The notes under the pieces were generated by a model. The model worked only from the letters and a program-made list of their open reading frames with translations, was not told the origin of the DNA and made no database searches. Source: Gloeopeniophorella convolvens (lineage: Eukaryota > Basidiomycota > Agaricomycetes > Russulales). Taken from it: DNA of 21,270 nucleotides. Made by a program: the position numbers and the translations under genes. Of the stretch, positions 8,420-18,480 are shown in pieces; position 1 is the first letter of the stretch; every line of letters starts with the position of its first letter. The stretch covers positions 1-21,270 of the forward strand of contig WTXD01000177.1 of assembly GCA_022496205.1 (NCBI GenBank), in the 5' to 3' direction.

Positions 8420-11400
8420 ATGCCAAAGCGCCCCGCGTCTAGGTACCCCCCTCCCGCGCCCAACTTTCCTCTTTCGCAGAACTCAGCCTCCTTTCCATCC
8501 ATCGCAGCTGCAGAGTCGGAAGACTCATCCACCGACGGACCTGGGAGCTCCACTCGGCCAGCCAGCATGCGCCCTCAGGCCAAGAAACAGAAAGTCGAGA
8601 GCGCTGGTGGCTCGGACCCAGCTTCCCATGGTCCTCCTCTTCAATTGAACGGCACTTTCGCGCCCAAAGACGTCCTAGCTTACCTTGGTCAAAAGGAGCT
8701 CAAGGTGTTCAACGATACATTGACCGTGGCCGTGGGGATGATCGAGAGCGATGCTGATTTGGAGAAAAAACCTTCCAGTATTCACGGAGCGGCGAGCGAT
8801 GCGCTCGAGGCCATTCCAAAGCTAAGCCCAAATGTGATCGAAAACCAGGACTTCCGTCGCAGGCTCTCCGACCCTCGGAAGCGGCGGGAGTTCTTCAAGC
8901 TACTGAAGGAGTTGGAACAGAAAGGTGATTTCCGAGAGCTGATAGTCAATGGTATGTTCGCCACCTAGATATTAGTATTGAAAGGTTTGACATTTCCGCA
9001 TCAGATCTGTTCTTCAAAAAGCCGCTGGATAGGTTCAACCCGGATCGTGAGTGTGGTCGTTCCGTAACTGACATCCCCGGTCATGACTGACGCAATCTTT
9101 CAATCTGTCCAGCTAAAGTGGTTGTTGTCGACAAATCACCTAAACGAGAACAACACGACGGTATGTTGATGTAGGCATCTTCTCTCGCACGTACTTAACA
9201 GCATCACAGCAATTACACGCTCTTGGGCGTCCGATTTTGTGGGCGCTGAATTCGTCACGAAGGCGCTTGAGGATCACATCCGCCGGACTCCGGACCAGGT
9301 GACGAAGAGATATGGCCCCTTTTGTCCCATCATCCAGTCGTCAGGGACGGGCAAGTCTCGTCTACTCGACGAGTTTGCCAAGAATCATTTCTCAATTCCT
9401 ATCAACTTGCGCGGTCCTGACTCTGAAGGTATGGCAGTGCTCGTTTCGCGCCTGATGCTGTCTCATCGCATCCCGTAGGATTCCCGCCGCCGGACGCCAA
9501 TGTCCATGAGTACCTGACCTATATTGATGAAGACAATCCAGAGTATTCGAAGGTGTCGTGCGTTCGGATGTATGCGTTCCTCTTTGCCCTGCTCTCCCAT
9601 GCAACGACCGTGGTCAAATCATTTGGCGACCGAGATCGGATGGAACGAATCGCACTGTTCAGAGAGTACATGGCGGAAGGGCACAGCGTGAAGAGCGTAG
9701 GGGGGGAAAGAAAGCTTTTCTACGACGAGGTTCTGAAGATAGCTAAAAAGGTACTGTCAGCTATCTTCGCTGGCGCGCAACCTCTCATGCAAGCCATCAC
9801 AGAAATTTCACGAGGTCCCGCTCGCACGTATGGGCTCCCAAAGCAAGCAGAATGATCCTGAGAACGAGGACCTTTTGTTAGAAGCAGCAATGGACCTAAG
9901 AGGAGCGCTCTATGCTCCGATAATAATAGACGAAGGGACGGAGCTCCCCGCGATCCCGGACATCATCATCACATTCGACGAAGCGCACCAGCTTACGAAG
10001 AAGTTCGGTGGCGGATCATCCCTGTCGAACCTCACTCAGCTTCGACAGGCTCTCTGCATGCTTGACCAAGAGTCTGCCTATGCATTCTTCCTTTCCACCG
10101 ATTCAAAGATCTCCGAGTTCGCTCCCGCTCAACATCGCGACAGCTCCAATCGGGTTCTGAAAGGGGATCTAATTACGAACAGGCCTTTCAGCGCACTCGG
10201 CTTTGACCAGCTCATGACATCGCGTAAGATCGATGCCGCCTTCAAGACTGTCGGAGATGTCACATCGATGAAATGCATTGCGCATATGGGGCGGCCTCTG
10301 TAAGCTGCTCTTTATGAGCGTCCTCGATACACACTGACATCTGTGCAGGTGGGGTTCACGATACGACCATGGCAGCGAGGAAGTCAAGGATCAACTCCTC
10401 CGTTTCGCACAGAGAAAACTAATCTGTGGGGGCGTCGTTCAGAACAAAGATGACCTCACCGAGTCCCAGATGTTCGCGCTCCTATCGCAGCGTCTGCCCC
10501 TGGACATCAACAGTGCGCGCTACATGACGTATTGGCCAGCCGAGATCGAGGAGAAGGCGCGCAATCAAGTGAAGAATCATATGCGTATCTGCCTGGAGGT
10601 ACCGCAAGGCCATGAATACATGCTCAACTTCTCGGCGTCCGAGCCACTCCTTTCGGAGGCGGCCTCTGTGCTCGTGCGATCTGAAGGCCTCGGATTTGAC
10701 CTCCCTCTTGTCCTGAAGACGGTTCTGAGCGGCTATTGTATCAATCAGGGAGATCGCGGCGAGCTGGTGGTCGCGGCATTCTTCACGTGGGCACGCGACA
10801 AAGTGGCTGCCGCTGCGAAGCATGGAAGCGCACCTTCGCGAGGAAGCTGCTCACCCATCTTCTCTGTGCGGGAGCTACTTTCCGAGCTCTTCATCTCGTC
10901 TATGGACGACCATTGTCCACCTGTGGCCCGCCAAGAGGACGTCACGAAGACGTATGGAGACATGTTCGGTTTCGATGGACAGACGTTCATGCATTTCAAT
11001 CACTTCATCAAAGCTCTCGAGAACGACGTTGTCCAGCAACAGTATCTCCTCTATTACCTCTCGCGCGGCGCGGGTGCGTTTGGAGCAAGATGTCAGCCGG
11101 GCGTCGACCTAGTGCTCCCTTACCTCTACAAGAGCGGCAATCTCAAGACCAAGAATCTTGGATACATCCTTGTGCAGGTGAAGCTTTACAGCAAGAAGAC
11201 TTCGCCTTCTGCGGAGCTCTTTCACAGCATGGATCCATTCCACCTTAAGCTGTTCGATCCAGAAGACCCGGATGCGGGTGCTGTGCCCATCATCCGGATC
11301 GTGTTCTCGCTGGGTGGTGACGAGGCATGTTTCCAACAGATGTCGTACGCCGAGCCACAAGAGGCTGCACACAGCAAATATTTCGTCAACGGTCATCCCC

Positions 11401-11786
11401 GATTTACATCGTTCGACTACTGGTGCTCGAGCATCTCCGGGGAGACGCTGGGACCGGTCGCCGAGTCTCCCAAGGATTGGGTGGCGCTCGCGCGGACGGC
11501 ATGCGATTGGGGCTCTTTCGACGAAACTGACTCGGCGACGAACTCTTTGCAACGCAATATGTATCCGTGTGGCTCGACCCTGTTAATGCACTGGCAGTCG
11601 TGGGTCGACAGACCTCCCTCTCCGCCTGGTCGCGCACAAGAAGGCGGCAATGGTGGCACAAAAAAGGGGGTTAGTGGCGGAAAGAAGTGGAAAAGTGGCG
11701 CCAAGAGGGGCAGGAAGAAAGGGAAAAGGGAATTGTGGAAGAAAGGGAATCGTAGCGTAATACAACGTAGACAACGCCCCGCTTGA
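8420..11786 (+). CDS. P-loop NTPase / PD-(D/E)XK nuclease protein, RHS/Crinkler-related, copy 2
   Basis: Exons 8420-8951, 9005-9046, about 9113-9160, 9210-9428, 9479-9750, 9803-10299 and 10349-11786 join in phase to about 1015 residues, with every splice site at the same position as in copy 1. Retained features: nuclear localisation signal RPQAKKQKVE, Walker A QSSGTGKS, Walker B IIITFDEAH, sensor-like FFLSTDSK, and nuclease motifs GDRGELVVA, GVDLVLP and ILVQVK. Exon 6 is 3 nt and exon 7 is 18 nt longer than in copy 1, all in-frame changes. The largest protein differences lie in the Ser/Pro-rich N-terminus, the segment after Walker B and the basic tail, which here is rich in Lys and Arg and less regular. 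The gene converges on the C2 gene. Conservation of frame, splice sites and motif residues suggests both copies remain functional; the substrate is unknown. Confidence 0.85.
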
Positions 11787-12560
11787 GCTTGAACGCGCGT
11801 TCGCCAGATGATGCTTGGGAAGAGTTGCGGTGAACAGGAGGTTGAGAACGACGCAATCGGCGCATAAACATTCACAGCTATTAATCTTGTAAACCTATTG
11901 TAATGATCGCAGTCGCCATAGTTCAGTCCAGTTACTCTATTACGTTGTAGGTCGCAGATAAGGTGTACACCGCAGTGAATACAATATCAATAAACATCTC
12001 CACCACATTGTGCCGCGGCGTGCCTGACCGTGCATCATAAGTTCTCATCGATATTCTAAGCCATGTGGCGAACTGAATCGCTGCGCGACTGCGACGCGAC
12101 GACGCCCTAGCAGACTGGCCCGTGCGCACGTGTGCAGTCAGGATAGATTGTGTTTGAGTTGGGCAGACTGGTCAGCCCGAGCACAGGATAGGCCGCCCTG
12201 GGTTGCGATGCGCGTGAAATGGCAGGCAGCTGGGTCCGAGCGGTTTTGAAGTCGCCCGTCAATCCGAATATAGTGAGGTGTCGGAAGCGCCACCACATGG
12301 TCAGGACCAGGAGTTCAGAGCAAGCACGCGTCCTCGCATTAGCAGAGTCTAGTAGAACAATAAAGCAGGCGCATCGCGGGTCGTCATAAGCTAAACCACC
12401 AGGCCTCTGCGCGTCGGCGCACAGTCAGCATCCAGAGTACACGCAGGAAACACACGCACAAATACCAACTAGAGATAATCACTACATATCACAGTTTCTT
12501 TCTTTCGTACTTCATTCAGCTTCAGCTTCGCACCTCGTAACCCCCTCCGCAGAATCGCGG
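11787..12560. other. Convergent intergenic region, 3' flanks of copy 2 and the C2 gene
   Basis: No gene supported. It carries the 3' UTRs of the two converging genes and is duplicated at 5709-6675. TTGTGCCGCGGCGT (about 12007-12020), GAGTTGGGC, CCCGAGCACAGGATAGG and the AATGGCAGG block are recognisable in both units. Confidence 0.6.
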
Positions 12561-15061
12561 CTAGCGCAGGCCGCCGCCGCCGACCGCCTCTGCGCGGCGC
12601 GGCGGCAGCCCCGGCGCGCCGTCGGACGTGAGGTTGAGCTCGAGGTCGAGTGTGCGCGCGAGCTCCGCGTCGCGCTGCTCCTGCTCGCGTGCCGCGCGCA
12701 GGCGCTCCTCCTCGCGGCGCTGCATCTCGCGCGCGACGCGATCGTCCGCATCCTCTGGCGGCGGCTGCGAGTGCGGCCGCGGCTGCGAATGCGGATGGGG
12801 TGAGCGTGGCCCGGGCGCGGGGCCCGCGCCGGCGGGGAGCGGCAGCGGCGCCTGGTAGCGCCTCATCAGGTACGGGTCGGGCAGGTCGGGCTCGCTCGCG
12901 CTTGGCGGCGGAGCGAAGCCGCCCGCGCCGAAGTAGTCCGCGGGGCCCTGCGGCACGGGGAAGAACGGCGCGGGGAAGGAGGGCACGTACGGCGCGAGGC
13001 CGTACGGCTGCGCGCCGGGCGGCGGAGAGGTCGGCTGCGGGAACAGCGAGCCTGCGGGCGTGAAGTACGACGCGGGGGGCTGCTGGGCGGGCGGCGGGGG
13101 GCTCGTCGGGGCGGAGAAGGGGTGCGCGGGGGTGGCGTGGGGTGGCGGGGGAGAGTAGGGTTGCGCGGGGTATTGCGCGGGAGGGGAGTAGCTTGGGTAT
13201 GGCTGGGCGGCAAGACCGTGGTTCGTTGATGCGGCGTGCGGCTGTGCAGGCGGGACAGGGCTCGGCGCAGCGCGGGGCGGCTGCGCGGGGGGTGAATAGC
13301 GCGAAGGTGTGGCATATGGCTGGGCAGCAGGCACGGGGGTCGTCGGTGTGGGATACGCCAGCGCAGGAGTAGCGTGATTCACTGGCGCCGCGTACGGTTG
13401 CGGAGCGGGGCTCGTCAGCGCGGCATGCGGCTGTATAGGGGGAGAGTGATGGACAGGTGCCGCATATGGCTGGCCAGCGGGCGCGGGCGTCGTCGGTGTG
13501 GGATACGTCAACGTATGAGACTGATGCGCGGGTGCGGCGTACGGCGTGGGGGTCGTCGACGCAGGGTAAGCCTGCGCATGCGGCGCATGGCCCGGCGGCG
13601 GCCCGTACGCCTGCGCGGGCGGGACAGAGCTCGCCGGCGACGGGTACGCCTGCGCGGGGGCCGGCACGGGGCTCGTCTGCAAGGAGAATGGCCGTGCCGG
13701 CGGGCTCGTCGGCGCAGACGAGACGTACGGCGACGCCTGCGCGTGCGCGGGCGGGCTCGGCGGCGCTTGGGAGGCGACACCAGCACTCGCCGCGACGTTT
13801 TGTTGGACGGGTACGGCGAGACGTACGGTGCTTGCGCTTGCGGCTGCGGAGTATACTGCGCGCGCGGGGGGTCGGGCTGTGTGTGCGCCTGGGGGCCCGG
13901 CTGGGCGGGAGCTTGGCTGCCCAGCGGCGGGTACCCACCGCCGCCGTGAGCCGGCGCATCATAGGAGGGCGTCCGCGCGTGCACAAGAGGCCCTGGCGCA
14001 AACGTCCCTGGAACTGGCTGGCTGGCGCGGCGCAGGGCGCCGCCGGGGAGCAGGATCGAGGGCAAGGGCCCTTGTTTCGGCTCGGGGCCCTGCGGGAGCG
14101 GGGGCAGCGGCGCGTTGGAGTCCTTGGGCGGCGAGCTGAGGCTGTACGAGTGGGACACGGGCGCGGGGTACTGCTGCTGCTGTTGCTGTTGTTGGGGCTG
14201 TGGCGGTGGCTGCCATTGTGACTGTTGTGACTGCTGCTTGGCCTGCTGCTGGGGCCACTGTTGCTGTTGCTGTTGCTGTTGCGGCTGCTGCTGGCCCTGC
14301 GGTTGAGCCTGAGCCTGGGGCTGGGGCTGGGGCTGGGCCTGAGGTTGCTGCTGCTGGCCCAGTTGGCCCGGCCACGGGCCCGGCAGCGGCACCTGCTGCA
14401 CCGCGGCGCGGCCCTGCCTCGGGGCACTGTTGTTGTTCTGCACGCTGGGCCGCGGCACCTGCCCGGGCGGTGCAAGATACGCGGGCGATCCCTGCGGCTG
14501 GAGCTGCTGACCAAAGCCCTGCGTCTGCGGGCGCGCGAGGCGCTCGCTGGGCGTGAACTTGGAGGGGCGGCGGGTGAGCGGGGCGGGGCCGGCAGAGAAG
14601 AAGGTCATCTCGAGGTAGACGTCGCCGCGCTGGGCGCCGCTGAGGCTCAGCGGGACCCAATCTGCAAACCAAGAAGAAGAAAAGGAGAAGAAGATCAGTG
14701 TTCTGCGCGGGTGCGCACGAGGCGGAGGGCGCGGCGCACCGTCAAACTCGCCGCTCTTGAGGATGTCCGAGATGTCGACCGAGGCCTCGCCGAGGAGCTG
14801 GTCGTCCCTGCGCTCCTCCGAGAAGACCTTGACGTCGAGCGTGCGGGTGCTCTTCGACGCATCGCGGGGGATGGGGAAGCGCAGCTCGGCGTCCCAGACG
14901 GGGTGCTGCCCACCCTTGGGCTCCACCTGCGTCCGCCTAGTCGGGCCCCCGAGGCTGAGCTTCACGTACGGATCCTGCTTGTAGAACTTGTGGTTGTCGA
15001 TCAGGTTTCGGGCCTTCAGGACGACGATGACGAGCGTCCCGAGGATGTCTTCGGTAGACAT
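12561..15061 (-). CDS. C2-domain Inn1/Fic1-like protein with Q/P-rich tail, one apparent frameshift
   Basis: Exons 14740-15061 and 12561-14661 flank a 78 nt GT-AG intron. The N-terminus is a C2 domain (about residues 8-125): GTLVIVVLKARNLID, KQDPYVKLSLGG, GGQHPVWDAELRFPI, LDVKVFSEERRDDQLLGE and, across the intron, FDDWVPLSLSG then GDVYLEMTFF. The rest is low complexity: a Gln/Pro region (about 170-340), Pro-Ala-Gln-Pro-Tyr style repeats with many PxxP motifs, and a charged helix (MQRREEERLRAAREQ) before LARTLDLELNL. A C2 domain with a proline-rich tail is the layout of Inn1/Fic1 ingression proteins, which act at the cytokinetic ring; the role here is inferred. The frame changes near 13808-13813: APYVSPYP must shift by one base to continue as VQQNVAASAGVASQ. 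Restoring one base in a C run would give about 807 residues; as read, the protein would be truncated. Confidence 0.75.
14165..14345 (-). repeat. CAG/CAA-rich trinucleotide region inside the C2 gene
   Basis: The minus strand encodes runs of glutamine interspersed with Pro, Ser and Trp (QQQQQQQ and similar), from imperfect CAG/CAA tracts. The same bases read in other frames give long artificial Ala, Leu or Cys runs. Such tracts vary in length between strains and assemble poorly. Confidence 0.8.
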
Positions 15062-15487
15062 TAGGGGCGGCGGCGCACGCGGGGGCGATGGAGGTGATGG
15101 AGGGGGTGGTGATCAAGTGCCGTGCCACGGTGTCCACTATCTATAGCGATATATAATAAAATATCATCTCGGCAAAGGCTCACAGGACCGCGGCACCGCC
15201 TCCAACTGTCTCCCGCTTTTGATCCACAAGTCATCTACAGCAGTGCACGGTGACCTCGTGAATATATTCGGAGGCAGTGGCAGTCAACTTGGCCGCCACT
15301 ACGAACGTGCTGGTGGCGTGGGCCCAAGCCCTCACATCTAACGACACTTGTTACACTGCTAAAATTCGCCTATTACACAGATTTACTGATAGTACAGCGC
15401 TCGTGTTCATACAGCGTGGGTACGCCCTCAGAGAACATGTCGGGGACTCGGGTATGTCAATGCGCGAGTCCATCAAGCCCGCTCGTC
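15062..15487. other. Intergenic region between the C2 and Sfk1-like genes
   Basis: Both flanking genes are on the minus strand, so this holds the 3' UTR of the Sfk1-like gene and the promoter and leader of the C2 gene. No further gene is supported. Confidence 0.6.
15149..15160 (-). promoter_or_regulatory. Candidate TATA element of the C2-domain gene
   Basis: The minus strand reads TTTATTATATAT about 90 bases upstream of the start codon at 15061, an AT-rich island in GC-rich DNA. Between it and the ATG the leader is pyrimidine-rich on the coding strand, as in many fungal promoters. Confidence 0.4.
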
Positions 15488-16493
15488 TCAGGGGTGATAT
15501 CCCCTCTGCCGCATCAGCCTCTCCTCCGAGAGCTCGTGTTTGTGCATGCCTTTGGACATGCGCAGGTCATACACAAATGTCAGCAAGTAGAGCGTAAAGC
15601 CCATCGCGATCACCCATTCCAGGACGGCTGCACAGGTGCCAGAATACGACCCGTCAGCCCTCGGCAGCGCCACAGCCACTCGGACCCGTGCTCACCTCCG
15701 ACCTCCTGGAAGTGCCCGTCCTGCGAGAGGCATATCGCGAAGGCGATCGCGAGGATTATGAGCACGCCCGCGATGATCGCCTTGGCGATGTACGCGCGGC
15801 GCAGCTGGGCCGCCCAGCGGTACTCTTTGCTGAGCCACCGGTACTGCGCGCGCAAGGATCAGCTGCGGGTCATCAGTACGCTCCCCGTCGCGCAGCTGCG
15901 CACCTCGATGATGGTGAAGATCGCGCTGAGCGCGACGCCAACCATGAACACGAGCAGGAACGCGCGGTGCGCGTGCATGTGGCGCTTGGTGTCGAAGATG
16001 GACAGCAGGACGAGCCCGATGCCGCCGATGACCGAGCCGAGGATGGCGAGGTATGAGAACGCCTTTTCACGGCGGCGCAGGTCCGGGTGCAGCCTGCGCA
16101 CACGAAACGCATTGATCAGTCAGCACTGTGCACCGTCAACCGCGCAGATGGACGCGACACGCACCGCCCGGTGTGCCGCAGCAGGCGCTCGACGACGAGC
16201 GTGAGCACAAACGTGACGGCGGTGATGCTGCACCCGGCGATGAAGAGCGGCTTGAGGAAGTCCGCGGCGATGTCCGAGATATACGGGATCGAGCCGTCCT
16301 GTGAGACGTAGTGTGGCGTCCCGGTGCCGACCCACGTCAACAATAGCGAAAGTAGGGTGCCTGTGTGCGCGAAGTAGTGTAAGCTCAATCTTATCGGCTT
16401 CTTTGTTTAGCGCGCGGACGCACCGAACCAGATGAACGCCCCAAAGGCAGGGATCCAGATGTAGGCCCAGTGGTGGTGGCGGTGCGATAACAT
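15488..16493 (-). CDS. Frag1/DRAM/Sfk1 family six-TM membrane protein
   Basis: Exons 16424-16493, 16165-16360, 15904-16093, 15696-15843 and 15488-15627 join in phase to 247 residues. The start MLSHRHHHWAYIW is the first ATG before a hydrophobic segment. Six membrane segments follow: WIPAFGAFIWFGTLLSLLL; LKPLFIAGCSITAVTFVL; FSYLAILGSVIGGIGLVLL; AHRAFLLVFMVGVALSAIF; AIIAGVLIILAIAFAICL; VLEWVIAMGFTLYLLTFVY. The first loop has HYVSQDGSIPYISDI and the end has DLRMSKG, both typical of fungal Sfk1-like proteins. Yeast Sfk1 works at the plasma membrane with the PI4-kinase Stt4 and in lipid asymmetry; the animal relatives are DRAM and Frag1. The first four introns, counted from the start, range from 52 to 71 nt; the last, 15628-15695, is 68 nt. 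No sign of damage was seen. Membership in the family is fairly sure; the cellular role is inferred. Confidence 0.85.
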
Positions 16494-17099
16494 GGCGGGG
16501 GGTGGTAGGCCAGGGGGATGCTAGGGCGGCCTGAGAGGTATCGTGTGACGAGTAGAGCGCTGCCCAGAGGTCGCTTTATGTACACGGAAGGCCATGACCA
16601 AGGTCGACGCGGCAGCTGGCGCAGTCGTTGGAGTCTGTCCCATCCTTGGTCTTGCAAAGTGGAGAACAGACCGTGCACATGACGTCATCGTATCCTCCCC
16701 GGCTACCGGCCAACTCACCTGCCCTGATGTGCCCTCCGCGTCGAGGCTTATATCAGGCCACACTCGGCAGCACGGCCGTCCTGCGTGAGAGCATGCACAT
16801 TGCATTGCCAATCAGAATACGACACCTGCGTTGGAAAAGAAAAAGAGGTCGACCCCCGCTATGTCCGCAACTCCTCGCTAGATACACACAATCGGACATC
16901 TCGGGAAATAAAGAGATAATCGCAATAGAAAGGGATGAGAAGACGGAGATCAGGCTGCTAACGGATCGAGAATAAGTTGACAGTCACACATAACCTGTGG
17001 CGTGGATATCGTCGGCCCCAATACGGGAGTCGATGCGATGCGAGTGAGAGCAGATAAGGAGAGAAGAATCAACACGCGTAAGCGACAACGCCGGCAGCT
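16494..17099. other. Intergenic region between the Sfk1-like and DsbA-like genes
   Basis: No gene supported. It should hold the 3' UTR of the DsbA-like gene and the promoter of the Sfk1-like gene. A purine-rich stretch near 16836-16975 is the only compositional feature noticed. Confidence 0.55.
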
Positions 17100-18329
17100 T
17101 CATGCCACAGCGACCGCCGTACCCGTACCCGTCGATGGCACCGGCGTGCTCGTTGGTGACGGTGGCAATGGCGTCTCCGCGAGCTTATTGAAGATCTGCA
17201 GCGCCACGTGGATCCTCAGCCCTGCGAATCTTCGGAGTTTTCGGAGTAATGCGTACCTTCACGAACACGGGTGCAGCTTGACCGCCGCTCACTGCCCATT
17301 TGCCATCGATGATCGTAAATGGCACGCCAGTTACACCCTTCGAACGCGCTTCGGCGACCTGGTGGTTGACCTTGGCCAGGCACTCATCAGAGTTCAGGAA
17401 GGCAAGTGCCTGTGGATGCGCGATAAGCTCAGCGATGTCTATCCTTGGATGCTGGGTCGAAACGAGAGCCCCTCATCGCAGATAGGGGTAACCGCCGGCA
17501 TCCCACTTCTAAAAAGACGCTCACCTCATCCTTTGTCATCACTCCCGCTTGCTCAGCAGTCTCTGCGAGCACTTCATGATCGTTGATGTCGAGCTCGTCC
17601 TCGCAGTAGGCCCGAAAGATGGGCGTAACGAGCCCGGCTTGCATTGACGCCCCGCCAATCTCGTACGCCTTGGCGACGAGTCGATGTGCGGCCGTTGTCA
17701 GAGAGATGGGACCGCCGAACGAACTGACATGGAAGATCGTGAGCGGGCGCGGATCGACGGACTATCATCGAAAACGTGGGTCCGAAGCCAGCAAGTCGAA
17801 GCAACCAAGGTGGTCAGGCGGTCCGCGGAGACCAAGGTACGCCGAGAACCAAGGACGTCAATCTCGCGCAGACGGAGAGACCGCTGCGCATGCAAGCGTG
17901 GCAGGGCACGCGCGGGCCGGACGGAGAAGGGGGAAGGGGGGTACGAAGCATCTCCGTGCGACTCACAAGTTGATTCCGACGGTCTCGCCGCGCTCGACGG
18001 CCGCCCGTTTGCACGCATCCCACTTTTCCCGACCAATTTTGCGGCCGATGTACTCGTCCTTGCCGACGGGCTCGGCGGGGAGGGTGGGGTGGAGGAGGAA
18101 CGGTCGGTACTCGACCTCAAAGGTGATAGGGAGGTTCGCGCATTGCGCGATGGCTGTTTGGAGCTCGCGGTGGGCGATGAAGCACCACGGACAGGCCTGC
18201 AAAGGAGGGCGAGCGCGGGGTGTCAGCGGGAGGACATGATTGGGGGACGGGGACTGTGCGCCTCGGGCAGGCGCCAGGCTGACTCACAAAGTCCGAGATG
18301 ACCATAAGCTTCACTATGCGCTTGGACAT
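17100..18329 (-). CDS. DsbA-family (FrnE-like) thioredoxin-fold protein
   Basis: Exons 18288-18329, 17967-18196, 17525-17723, 17257-17451 and 17100-17195 join in phase to 253 residues. MSKRIVKLMVISDF runs across the first intron into ACPWCF, giving a redox-type CPWC motif (residues 16-19). Then come EVEYRPFLLHP, GINFSFGGPISLTTAAHRL, PIFRAYCEDELDI, VLAETAEQAGVM and, near the end, GVTGVPFTIIDG with the expected cis-proline, followed by SGGQ. This order is that of FrnE/DsbA-like oxidoreductases and the related 2-hydroxychromene-2-carboxylate isomerases. The protein probably catalyses thiol-disulfide exchange or a glutathione-linked reaction in the cytosol, since no signal peptide is seen. Intron 2 (17724-17966, 243 nt) is much longer than the others. 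The last exon adds a Pro/Ser/Thr-rich tail (PLPPSPTSTPVPSTGTG) outside the core fold. Substrate unknown. Confidence 0.87.
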
Positions 18330-18480
18330 GTCTTGGTGGTTGCGGAAGGAGGTATGAGATACAGGGAACGGGGGAGGAGAAAGGGGGATAGATAGGAACT
18401 ATAAGGCGAGGCGCGGAAGGGGAGAGGCTGAGTGAGAAGAGAAAACTAGCAGCGGGGGAGGAGGAGAATGTTTATAATAC
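18330..18480 (-). promoter_or_regulatory. Pyrimidine-rich promoter of the DsbA-like gene
   Basis: On the minus strand the 140 bases before the start codon are almost all C and T (blocks such as CTCCTCCCCC and TCTCCCCTTCC), a common fungal core-promoter pattern. A TATAAAC lies just upstream near 18471-18477. The start context CACCAAGACATG is acceptable. Confidence 0.45.

Larger units (their letters stand above)
8366..12805. repeat. Segmental duplication, unit 2
   Basis: Homologue of 2309-6906, offset about 6.06 kb at the start codon. The 3' end continues into a full-length C2-domain gene without a break, so this copy probably keeps the ancestral arrangement. Relative to unit 1 it has about 63 extra bases at 12339-12401, a tandem 18-base duplication near 12764-12790 and no counterpart of most of 6040-6325. 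The units are separated by about 1.46 kb of non-duplicated DNA holding the P450 relic, so this is not a simple head-to-tail tandem. Confidence 0.9.

Noticed and set aside
2309..12805. The repeated units as a retrotransposon or DNA transposon
   Set aside because: No reverse transcriptase, integrase, transposase, long terminal repeats or terminal inverted repeats were seen. The RHS name refers to the protein family, not to a retroelement here.
14165..14345. Regular short repeats suggesting a CRISPR-like or satellite array
   Set aside because: The repeats are imperfect CAG/CAA codons encoding glutamine inside a gene; there are no unique spacers of constant length, and the host is eukaryotic.
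12469..14514. 681-aa minus-strand frame and 267-aa plus-strand frame (14261-15064) over the C2 gene
   Set aside because: They are shadow frames of the repetitive Q/P-rich coding region, made only of Arg/Ala/Pro/Ser or Leu runs. The C2 domain and C-terminal helix lie in other frames with proper splice signals.
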